Shown one piece after another: positions 26,635-32,312 of a stretch of DNA of 32,312 nt. The stretch comes from Bacteroidaceae bacterium (GTDB lineage Bacteria > Bacteroidota > Bacteroidia > Bacteroidales > Bacteroidaceae), in the NCBI GenBank assembly GCA_017552435.1, contig JAFZPZ010000080.1, positions 1 to 32,312 of the forward strand, in the 5' to 3' direction. The notes below the pieces were generated by a model, which ran no database searches, was not told the origin of the DNA, and saw nothing but the letters and a program-made list of their open reading frames with translations. The position numbers and the translations under genes were made by a program. The number at the start of each line of letters is the position of its first letter. The stretch's first letter is position 1.

Positions 26635-29600
26635 TCATTTTATAATTTTCATAATCTTCACATGCGAGTTAAGACCTGAGGGGACTGGCTCCCAGCCGTC
26701 GTAAGTGGTGCGTTTGTAGTTGATATCCACCACGTTTATTTCGTTGAACTTGCGCCATTTCACGCCACGACGGTCGTATGCCGCAATGCGGTTGGCAGGC
26801 AGGTTGGTTACTTCTATACGGATGGTATTCTCACCCTCGTGCAGAATGTCGTCAAAGTCCAACGTAAATGGAACGCACCAGGCACAGCCCACGTAGGTAT
26901 CGTTGATATACACACGTGCTGACTCGCGGACATCACCCAAGTCAATCCGATAACGGCCCCCTTTCAACTCCCCCGAGGGGGAGAGATTAAACGTGGTCTC
27001 ATAAACACCAGTACCCATCAATTCATTGAGGCTATCGACAGGAAGACCCTCCCATGTCTTGAGTCCATCGATGGTTATTTCCTGATTTACGGCAGGCTGC
27101 GATTCGATGAATCTGAGCGACCACTTGTTGTTACTTAAATCAACAAGGGGTGATATTGCAACAAAATGCGACCTTTGTTGCGGTTGCAACTCATCAACAG
27201 GATAAGAAACTTTGGTCTCACCATTAGGCAAAGCGTCGATGAAACAACTCTCACCGCTGCGAAGCGAGACTATTTTACTAGCGCCCGTAGAAGCAAGACT
27301 AACTTTTCGATTAACATCGTTAGGGGTTAGATTCGATATAAAGTAACGGTACCCATCGCCTACGCGACGGCGTATCATCTTCATGTGAAGCTGGGTACGC
27401 AGCTCTTCCGGCTTCGCAAATTTGCCCAATTCATCGGCATTTATGTTATATACAATGGGGGCGCCTTGACGCTTCAGATTCTCTATATGCTGCTTTACCT
27501 CTTTGCTGAGTATGCAGTCTGGTGGCAGGATGAGTGCGGCATAGCGCGTACCTGCTGCTGTCTGCAGTTTGCCGTCAACGAAGGACGTGGTGAGCAGGTA
27601 TTTCTCCGAGATGTAATCACAATCGTAGCCCAACGAGTCAATTTTCAGGATGGAAGCGATGAACTCGGGGGCTTTCTTGTCCATCGAATTGATTTCGAAC
27701 AACATCAGACGTTTGTCGAGGTTTGTTCTCCACATGTTTCTTACGGGCAAGAACACGAGGAAATCGTTGTCGGGCTCTCCCTCCTGCAATCGCTGCTGGC
27801 AGAATTCGATGTAACCTGTCAGCATGGATGCGTCGCGCCAGATGGAGTTTGTGGGTGACATATCCACGGAGGCGTAGAATCGCCACCCGGGCCACGGGTC
27901 GTCCTTCGGAGAATAGCAGGCTCCATGGAAGAACATCCGGTTGACACCGGAACAGAACATCAGGTCAAGGTCGGGCTTCATCTGCGACAACGAGGTGCGG
28001 AAATGTTCCGTCAGCCATGTAAAAGTTTCGCTCGAAACAAGCGGTTTACCTGTGATGTGGGCTGCAGAGGAGGCGTATTTCAGCATCGAGAGGTCGGAAT
28101 AGTTCTTCCGAGTCATCCCTGGGTCTGTGCGCAGGCCTTTGATGCCGAACTCAGAAAGTCCGAAGCCTTCTATCTCGGGAATGTCAACTGCGGCATAAAT
28201 ATCAATAAGGTTCGCTGGCGATCCGTGTGCCTGATTCCGCACCTTCACACCGCGTTCGTGGCTCCACCTTACCCATTGCTCCGTAAAATTCTTCAGGAGC
28301 AGGTCGGAAAGCGTCTCGCGATAGTCGCTGATTACCTGGGCATCGCCATCGATGAATTCTTGCAATTTGTCTTCCAATCGGTATCCGCGACGTGCCTCGA
28401 ATTCCTTTGGCAATGTGGGCGTCCAGTCAGCTCCGAACACCTCGTAGGAATCGTTGAAAAAAGTTGCAGGCATCGGTGCACCGGAAGACTGAAAAGCCCG
28501 ATCAAACCGCGATAAATAATGCGCCACAGCTGTAGAATCAAAATGGTCTATCACATAACCCTCACCACCTGGTGCAGCCCGCTTCACCATCTGGCGCGTG
28601 CGACTTTCGTAGAGTGCTATCACACGACGTTTTCCCTTTACATGGCTCTTGAAATCCTTCTGGACTATCAGGCGGGCAAACTTCTGTTCCTTCTGTGGCG
28701 CAGGGAGCGTGATGTTCTTTGCTAGCTTGCTATCGACCAGAGAATCAACAACGACCAACTTGCATGCTGCTTCCGATAGAGGCGTCTCAGGTGAACCAAA
28801 CGGCCAACCCGTCCCTAAATTCATATCTATCTGTATGCCAAGACGATTACCCTCGCTGATGGTATATTCCAGCATCTTCATCCATTTTGGCGAGAGGAAG
28901 GAAATGTTGTTGGCATCGTTGCCTTGAACGCCGTACAGGGGTGTAATCTCTAAGGTTCCGATGCCGTGCGATGCCATCTGTTCCATCTGCCAGCTCAGGC
29001 CCTGTTCGGTAACAGCAGAACCCAACCACCACCAGCGGGCGCCAGCAGACCCTCTCCTGCCCTCCCTCAAAGGGAGGGAGTCATTAAGCTTCCCCTTTAA
29101 GGGGAGGTTTAGTAGGGTCTTATAGTATTCCACTGCCCCCAATAGCACGCAACCTGCTCCGTAGTCTTCAAAATCAGGAACACTGGTGTAGGTCACAGGT
29201 TGTCCATCCTTTGGTTCCTTGCCTGTACCCTGCAAATAACCGATGAAACCGTTAGAATGTACTGCCGAAGCAACAGCTTTCCATGCCTTGTCTGTTGCTG
29301 CACGATACTCGTCGGCAGGAAGCAATCCGTTACGCACGCCCCATGCCATTCCCATCAGGAAGAGAGCCGTCCCTGAAGTCTCGGGACCACCGAATGTGGC
29401 AGGCGACATCAAGCTGACATTCCAGAAGCCATCCTCACGCTGACATTTCAGTAAGGCTTTCATCATTGCTTTGTAATCAGCCTTCAGCTCCTCAAGGAAA
29501 GCGCGAACATCCTTATTCCCCCTAAAGGGGGTTAGGGGGTCCATCGTTCTCACCAGAGCAGCTACTACCCAGCCGTTACCACGGCTCCAATAACAGTTCT

Positions 29601-30276
29601 GCCCGTCGCTCTCCTTGTATGGGGGAACGAAGTCGGCATCACGCCACCATAGGCCTTCTTTGGCGTTCCACAGCCCTCCACCACACTTGTTGCGCGACCA
29701 TTCATAGCAGTCGCGGGCAAAGAGGATGTAACGTGTATCGCCAGTAATCTGGTACATCTTCGCGTATGCCGGCATTGCCATCTGTATGGCATCAATCCAA
29801 GTCCAGTAGTCAACACGTCCCTGCGCCATTTGCTTCTGCGCATTAGCGAAGCAACTGTCTAACATCGTACATTCATTCCCCCTAAAGGGGGTTAGGGGGT
29901 CCTGTCCATTGTCAATTAAATCATAGCGTTCCAGGTAGGTCTGCATGCAGCACTGGTCATCGGCATTCGTCGTCTTGGTGCCATTACGTGGTGTCCACTT
30001 ATGAAAATTAGCCCATTCATCGACATAATTTATATACTCTGGCCGAGGATCTATGCCATAAAGCGCCATCAGTCCCTCGTAATACACCCCACGTGTCCAA
30101 AGGGAGCTGGGACGTCTTCTGCCCACGAAAGTATCCTTGGTAGGGTCGGGCCACTTTTGGACAAAGTAATTATTCACGCGACGAGCTACATCCAGCACGT
30201 CGTCTGCATTCTGAGCCGCAGCAGGCATTACCGCCAGAGCGATAAAAGCAAATATTATGGATAGTTTTTTAATCAT
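26635..30276 (-). CDS. GH105-GH106 fusion, rhamnogalacturonan-degrading enzyme
   Basis: A 1213-residue exported protein (signal peptide ending PAAAQ at residue 22). Residues about 23-390 form a GH105 unsaturated (rhamno)galacturonyl hydrolase with TWIDAIQMAMPA (candidate catalytic Asp162) and WSRGNGWVVAALV. Residues about 413-1213 form a GH106 alpha-L-rhamnosidase beginning WWWLGSAVTEQG and SHGIGTLEITPLYGVQG, ending in a jelly-roll carbohydrate-binding region (GTGVYETTFNL, ARVYINDTYVG). Palindromic repeat DNA is read in frame at about 126-132, 246-252, 391-410 (the fusion junction) and near residue 1100. The two activities would sequentially remove unsaturated uronic acid and rhamnose from rhamnogalacturonan oligomers. 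Confidence 0.9.
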   Translation of the reverse strand: MIKKLSIIFAFIALAVMPAAAQNADDVLDVARRVNNYFVQKWPDPTKDTFVGRRRPSSLWTRGVYYEGLMALYGIDPRPEYINYVDEWANFHKWTPRNGTKTTNADDQCCMQTYLERYDLIDNGQDPLTPFRGNECTMLDSCFANAQKQMAQGRVDYWTWIDAIQMAMPAYAKMYQITGDTRYILFARDCYEWSRNKCGGGLWNAKEGLWWRDADFVPPYKESDGQNCYWSRGNGWVVAALVRTMDPLTPFRGNKDVRAFLEELKADYKAMMKALLKCQREDGFWNVSLMSPATFGGPETSGTALFLMGMAWGVRNGLLPADEYRAATDKAWKAVASAVHSNGFIGYLQGTGKEPKDGQPVTYTSVPDFEDYGAGCVLLGAVEYYKTLLNLPLKGKLNDSLPLREGRRGSAGARWWWLGSAVTEQGLSWQMEQMASHGIGTLEITPLYGVQGNDANNISFLSPKWMKMLEYTISEGNRLGIQIDMNLGTGWPFGSPETPLSEAACKLVVVDSLVDSKLAKNITLPAPQKEQKFARLIVQKDFKSHVKGKRRVIALYESRTRQMVKRAAPGGEGYVIDHFDSTAVAHYLSRFDRAFQSSGAPMPATFFNDSYEVFGADWTPTLPKEFEARRGYRLEDKLQEFIDGDAQVISDYRETLSDLLLKNFTEQWVRWSHERGVKVRNQAHGSPANLIDIYAAVDIPEIEGFGLSEFGIKGLRTDPGMTRKNYSDLSMLKYASSAAHITGKPLVSSETFTWLTEHFRTSLSQMKPDLDLMFCSGVNRMFFHGACYSPKDDPWPGWRFYASVDMSPTNSIWRDASMLTGYIEFCQQRLQEGEPDNDFLVFLPVRNMWRTNLDKRLMLFEINSMDKKAPEFIASILKIDSLGYDCDYISEKYLLTTSFVDGKLQTAAGTRYAALILPPDCILSKEVKQHIENLKRQGAPIVYNINADELGKFAKPEELRTQLHMKMIRRRVGDGYRYFISNLTPNDVNRKVSLASTGASKIVSLRSGESCFIDALPNGETKVSYPVDELQPQQRSHFVAISPLVDLSNNKWSLRFIESQPAVNQEITIDGLKTWEGLPVDSLNELMGTGVYETTFNLSPSGELKGGRYRIDLGDVRESARVYINDTYVGCAWCVPFTLDFDDILHEGENTIRIEVTNLPANRIAAYDRRGVKWRKFNEINVVDINYKRTTYDGWEPVPSGLNSHVKIMKIIK
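26956..26984. repeat. G/C palindromic repeat in the GH106 domain
   Basis: CTCCCCC-GA-GGGGGAG (26968-26983) is preceded by a CCCCCTTTC arm. The coding frame reads it as SPSGELKGG inside the C-terminal jelly-roll. Confidence 0.75.
29051..29110. repeat. two palindromic repeats at the GH105-GH106 junction
   Basis: Two adjacent palindromes, CTCCCT-CAA-AGGGAG around 29061-29081 and CTTCCCC-TTTAA-GGGGAGG around 29091-29109, are read in frame as LPLKGKLNDSLPLREG. They lie exactly between the GH105 and GH106 domains. Confidence 0.85.
29518..29542. repeat. 25-bp palindromic repeat in GH105 (copy A)
   Basis: CCCCC-TAAA-GGGGG followed by TTAGGGGGTCC, identical over 25 bp to the copy at 29878-29902. Read on the minus strand in frame it gives DPLTPFRG, interrupting a helix-connecting region of GH105. 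Confidence 0.9.
29878..29902. repeat. 25-bp palindromic repeat in GH105 (copy B)
   Basis: Identical to the 25-bp repeat at 29518-29542 in the same orientation and reading frame, again giving DPLTPFRG. It is flanked by a TGTCCATTGTCAATTAAATC stretch of the kind used in other tandem repeats here. Confidence 0.9.
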
Positions 30277-30284
30277 TTCGTGTA

Positions 30285-30292
30285 CAAATTTA
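30285..30292 (-). promoter_or_regulatory. promoter -7 box TAAATTTG for the GH105-GH106/GH28 unit
   Basis: A TAnnTTTG match on the minus strand ends 8 bases before the ATG at 30276, implying a nearly leaderless transcript. No good -33 element is seen. Pectin genes of this type are normally switched on by a hybrid two-component or ECF regulator, none of which is in view. Confidence 0.45.
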
Positions 30293-30430
30293 TAACTTAT
30301 CCGTCAATAATCCATATTATTTGCAAGAAAGAAGTCGAAAAAATGCAAAAATCGGACATGGACTTACTTAAATTTCAATACGATGGAAATTTAACGGGAG
30401 CGAAGAGGATATTTTTTATTGTAAAGAAAG

Positions 30431-30461
30431 AACCGGCAACTTTTGAATCAAGCTGCCGGTT
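30431..30461 (-). terminator. terminator hairpin after the smalltalk gene
   Basis: AACCGGCA and TGCCGGTT form the core of a roughly 12-bp stem (one G-U) with a short loop. On the minus strand it is followed by CTTTCTTTACAATAAAAAA, a T-rich but imperfect tract. It closes the transcript of the small gene to its right. Confidence 0.7.
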
Positions 30462-30470
30462 CATGTTTAT

Positions 30471-30493
30471 CCCCCTAAAGGGGGCGGGGGGGG
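30471..30493. repeat. G/C palindromic repeat, intergenic
   Basis: CCCCC-TAAA-GGGGG followed by CGGGGGGGGCT, another copy of the family found inside ligA and the GH105-GH106 gene. It abuts the smalltalk stop codon at 30494-30496. Confidence 0.85.
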
Positions 30494-30595
30494 CTAGAGT
30501 AGCCCCATGCAGGAGGTAACTCCCAGGCTGGTTGCGATAGCCGTCAGAATGGCGATTATCGTCTGAATGATGAATTTCCAGGTTTCTTTCTTCAT
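30494..30595 (-). CDS. smalltalk family small protein
   Basis: A 33-residue protein, start MKKETWKFIIQTI, then AILTAIATSLGVTSCMGLL. It matches the Bacteroidales micro-protein family known as smalltalk: a charged N-terminus, one hydrophobic segment and a Cys near the end that could be a lipobox (VTSC) or simply membrane-proximal. Function is unknown. It lies between the terminator of the DUF6261-like gene and its own hairpin terminator, preceded by a 9-bp tandem repeat of GGAGTTAAC type at about 30619-30645. No TAnnTTTG box was found in front of it. Confidence 0.8.
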   Translation of the reverse strand: MKKETWKFIIQTIIAILTAIATSLGVTSCMGLL

Positions 30596-30616
30596 AGCTT
30601 TTTGAATTTAGAAGTT

Positions 30617-30646
30617 AAAGGAGTTAACGGAGTTAACGGAGTTATC
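30617..30646. repeat. 9-bp tandem repeat x3
   Basis: GGAGTTAAC occurs three times in a row, the last unit altered to GGAGTTATC, just upstream of the smalltalk gene. Confidence 0.7.
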
Positions 30647-30731
30647 GCTACGCTCGAAGTTAACGACGATTGCTTTTGCCCTCGAAAATCCTCAAATAAT
30701 TTTTAATTGTTAATTTTTCATTTTTCATTAA

Positions 30732-30760
30732 TTTAACCCGGGCATTGAGCCCGGATTAAA
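30732..30760 (-). terminator. terminator after the DUF6261-like gene
   Basis: TTTAATCCGGGC and GCCCGGGTTAAA (minus strand) form a 12-bp stem with one G-U and a 5-base loop, 1-2 bp past the stop codon and followed by TTAATG. The symmetrical A/T flanks suggest it may work in both directions. Confidence 0.75.
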
Positions 30761-30761
30761 T

Positions 30762-31661
30762 TCACTCAGCGTCTCCAATCGGGCCATCACCGCCACCGTT
30801 GTCGTCACCACCGTCGCCTCCGGTGTCGCCGCCACCATTGTCGCCTCCGGTGTTGCCACCAGTGTTGCCACCTGTAGATCCGCCGGTGTTGGTTCCGCCA
30901 CCATTCTCCCCTCCTTGGGAGGGGTCGGGGGAGGCTGTGCCGCTGCCGGAGCCGGTGGAACCTTCCTTCAGGTAGTACTGGCGGGCGTAGAGCTCGATAC
31001 CCTTCAGCTGGGTGTAGAGGGTGGTGAGTTCGGCGCTGGGCATGAGGTCCAACATGGCCATGATGGTCTGGTAGATGTCCGCAATGGCCAGGTCGGTGGC
31101 ATGGCGGACTTTCTTCATCTCACCCTTCACGAACTCGCCCTTGGTCATTGCACGCTCGCCCAGGAGTTCACGAACCTGATGGGCTGCGGCCAGGGATTTT
31201 GTGAAGAAGGTCCATGCACCTATCTGCGTGAGGAATGCCTCGTGAGACTGCAGGTTCTGGTGAATCTGGATAATCTTGTCCGCCTCGGCATCATAGCTTT
31301 CGTTCGTGCGGAACTTGGCGTCCTTGATTATCTGCAAGCACACATCTGCCTCGGCCTTTGTCGGCTCATCGTCGGGCAGCTGGGCATGTGCTGCGAGGAT
31401 GTAGCGTCCGGCCAATTCGTAGGAATCCTGCTTCTTGTCAGCGTTCTCCAGATTCTTCACGGCTGGGTCGCGCTGGGACTTGATCCAGACCTCGTCTTCA
31501 TTCTGGCGGCACTGATGGACAGCGGCCTTCTTCTGATTAAAAACTTGGTTATCACTCACAAACGACTGCAGGAAATCGTCGATCTGCTGCGTCGTACCGT
31601 CATGGTGAGGATTGGCCAAATGGACCAACCATGCATGATTCAATTGATTTGTTTCATTCAT
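30762..31661 (-). CDS. DUF6261-like helical protein with Gly/Asp-rich tail
   Basis: A 299-residue protein without signal peptide. Residues 1-232 are mostly helical with many Gln, Glu, Ala and Lys (IDDFLQSFVSDNQVF, TFFTKSLAAAHQVRELLGE, IYQTIMAMLDLMPSAELTTLY). They resemble the DUF6261 group of uncharacterised Bacteroidales proteins. From about residue 234 a low-complexity tail of GGN, GGD and GGS units ends in an acidic stretch (DDNGGGDGPIGDAE). The tail begins with another palindromic repeat read as SPDPSQGGE. The long 42-bp-repeat leader and the promoter at 32130-32161 belong to this gene. Function is unknown. Confidence 0.75.
   Translation of the reverse strand: MNETNQLNHAWLVHLANPHHDGTTQQIDDFLQSFVSDNQVFNQKKAAVHQCRQNEDEVWIKSQRDPAVKNLENADKKQDSYELAGRYILAAHAQLPDDEPTKAEADVCLQIIKDAKFRTNESYDAEADKIIQIHQNLQSHEAFLTQIGAWTFFTKSLAAAHQVRELLGERAMTKGEFVKGEMKKVRHATDLAIADIYQTIMAMLDLMPSAELTTLYTQLKGIELYARQYYLKEGSTGSGSGTASPDPSQGGENGGGTNTGGSTGGNTGGNTGGDNGGGDTGGDGGDDNGGGDGPIGDAE
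30906..30934. repeat. G/C palindromic repeat in the DUF6261-like gene
   Basis: CTCCCCTCC-TT-GGGAGGGG followed by TCGGGGGAGG, related to the other G/C palindromes in the window. It sits where the helical domain passes into the Gly-rich tail and is read in frame. Confidence 0.75.
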
Positions 31662-31697
31662 AGTTTTAAATTTTACTGTTTAATGATGTATTAACTC

Positions 31698-32067
31698 TGT
31701 TTTTCTTCTCGGGAAGGTTGATACATGGTGTATTGCCTCTGTTTTTCATCTCGGGAAGGTTGATACATGATGTACTGAGCTTGTTTTTCTTCTCGGGTTC
31801 CGCGCCTTAGGGGCGCGCCTTGGTGCTAAAGCATCCAAGAAGGTTGGTACATGATGTATTGTCTCTATTTTTCATCTCGGCAAGCTTGTTACATGATGTA
31901 TTGCTCCTGTTTTTCCTCTCGGCAAGGTTGTTACATGATGTATTGCTCCTGTTTTTCATCTCGGGTTCCGCGCCTTAGGGGCGCGCCTTGGTGCTAAAGC
32001 ATCCAAGAAGGTTGATACATGATGTATTGCCCCTGTTTTGGTCTCCGTCGTGGGAACCGATACATAG
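31698..32067 (-). repeat. 42-bp tandem repeats with higher-order structure
   Basis: Units begin (plus strand, TGTTTTTC or close) at 31698, 31740, 31782, 31866, 31908, 31950 and 32034, all in a 42-bp register. The two gaps (near 31796-31838 and 31964-32006) are filled by a different 42-bp unit, identical in both places. The order is therefore A-A-A-B, A-A-A-B, A, a 168-bp higher-order repeat. A units contain the palindrome TACAT-g-ATGTA. B units contain two hairpins (GCGCC-TTAG-GGGCGC and TTGG-TGC-TAAA-GCA-T-CCAA). 42 bp equals 14 codons, and one minus-strand frame repeats QYIMYQPSR-EEKQ but is broken by stops. Confidence 0.92.
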
Positions 32068-32107
32068 TTTTATTATATCTGTGCCTTGCACCTCCTTTCT
32101 TATTCAT
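31994..32107 (-). CDS. possible 37-residue leader peptide
   Basis: A short frame begins at the first ATG after the strong promoter (MNKKGGARHRYNK) and runs into the first 42-bp unit, ending in the first B unit (QYIMYQPSWML then TAG). It is very basic in its first half. A sequence AAAGGAGGTG (32089-32098, minus strand) resembles a perfect Shine-Dalgarno element but lies inside the frame, 23 bases before a second ATG at 32065. There is no homology I can cite. It may be a regulatory leader or chance. Confidence 0.25.
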   Translation of the reverse strand: MNKKGGARHRYNKTMYRFPRRRPKQGQYIMYQPSWML

Positions 32108-32129
32108 TTGCTTTTGATGTTCACGACTG

Positions 32130-32161
32130 CAAAGGTAGGCGTTCCGTGTATTCCCGCCAAA
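32130..32161 (-). promoter_or_regulatory. full Bacteroidetes promoter for the repeat leader and DUF6261-like gene
   Basis: On the minus strand TTTG (32158-32161) is followed after exactly 20 bases by TACCTTTG (32130-32137), a near-ideal -33/-7 pair. Transcription would begin near 32123, giving a leader of about 460 bases made mostly of the 42-bp repeats before the ATG at 31661. Confidence 0.82.
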
Positions 32162-32312
32162 TAAATTAAGCATCCTTAAGAGGCCTTAACTTTTCCTAAG
32201 TTAATATTTTAGTCGTTTTAACATCATTGATTAAAAAGACTTAACCGCTTCTGTCAAATCATTTGCAACCACTCCGTTTCTCCCCACTTCTTTTATATTT
32301 TTCTGCAATACT
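32162..32312. other. gene-free right edge with hairpins
   Basis: No gene is seen. An inverted repeat AGTCGTTTTAA / TTAAAAAGACT (32211-32241, one mismatch) and a smaller TTAAG-aggc-CTTAA hairpin near 32176 could be the terminator region of a gene beyond the window. Confidence 0.4.

Noticed and set aside
30915-31694. Plus-strand frame of 259 codons
   Set aside because: It is antisense to the DUF6261-like gene; its Gly-rich start is the complement of the Gly/Asp tail.
31698-32067. CRISPR array
   Set aside because: Units are directly adjacent 42-bp repeats with a recurring B unit; there are no unique spacers and no cas genes.
31698-32107. A real repeat protein with 14-residue units
   Set aside because: The frame is broken by several stop codons in the middle of the array, so only a short leader peptide remains possible.

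Overview
The window comes from a Bacteroidales chromosome, most likely Prevotella or a close relative. The evidence is the gene families present (a smalltalk micro-protein, DUF6242 and PorG-like DUF6089 proteins, a GGGtGRT protein, GH105/GH106/GH28 pectin enzymes, a BamA followed by several OmpH/Skp genes) and repeated Bacteroidetes-type promoters of the form TAnnTTTG. No rRNA, tRNA, CRISPR array, transposase or phage gene was seen.

Layout. (1) Positions 1-681 hold no protein gene but carry two diverged copies of one folded element, proposed here as an undescribed structured RNA. (2) Positions 682-9956, all minus strand, form a long envelope-biogenesis operon read right to left: DUF6242 lipoprotein, PorG-like outer-membrane protein, uppS, bamA, three OmpH/Skp-like chaperones, murI, a polyprenyl-phosphate hexose synthase-like GT2 and a GtrA protein. 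(3) ribD (minus) diverges from prmC-recX (plus). (4) Positions 12519-18816 (minus) hold a tightly packed seven-gene cassette: ArnC-like GT2, ATP-grasp ligase, NAD-dependent epimerase, two SMR/EamA half-transporters, WecE/RffA-type sugar aminotransferase and a GT-C glycosyltransferase. It has the architecture of the Arn lipid A pathway rebuilt around a Fuc4N-type sugar plus an ATP-grasp enzyme, and it is the strongest candidate for an uncharacterised biochemical system here. (5) A GGGtGRT protein and a NifU-like scaffold form a two-gene operon with its own promoter and terminator. (6) dapA (minus) diverges from ligA (plus), which converges on an M18 aminopeptidase. (7) A GH28 polygalacturonase-type enzyme and a very large GH105-GH106 fusion point to rhamnogalacturonan degradation. 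(8) The right end has a 33-residue smalltalk protein, a DUF6261-like protein with a Gly/Asp-rich tail, and a long transcribed leader made of 42-bp tandem repeats behind a very good Bacteroidetes promoter.

Across the right third, G/C-rich palindromic repeats have inserted into coding sequences (ligA, the GH105-GH106 gene, the DUF6261-like gene) and are read in the only stop-free frame, giving the recurrent peptide DPLTPFRG. Small tandem repeats (7, 8, 9 and 15 bp) sit at gene edges, and at murI and ribD they supply the start codons.
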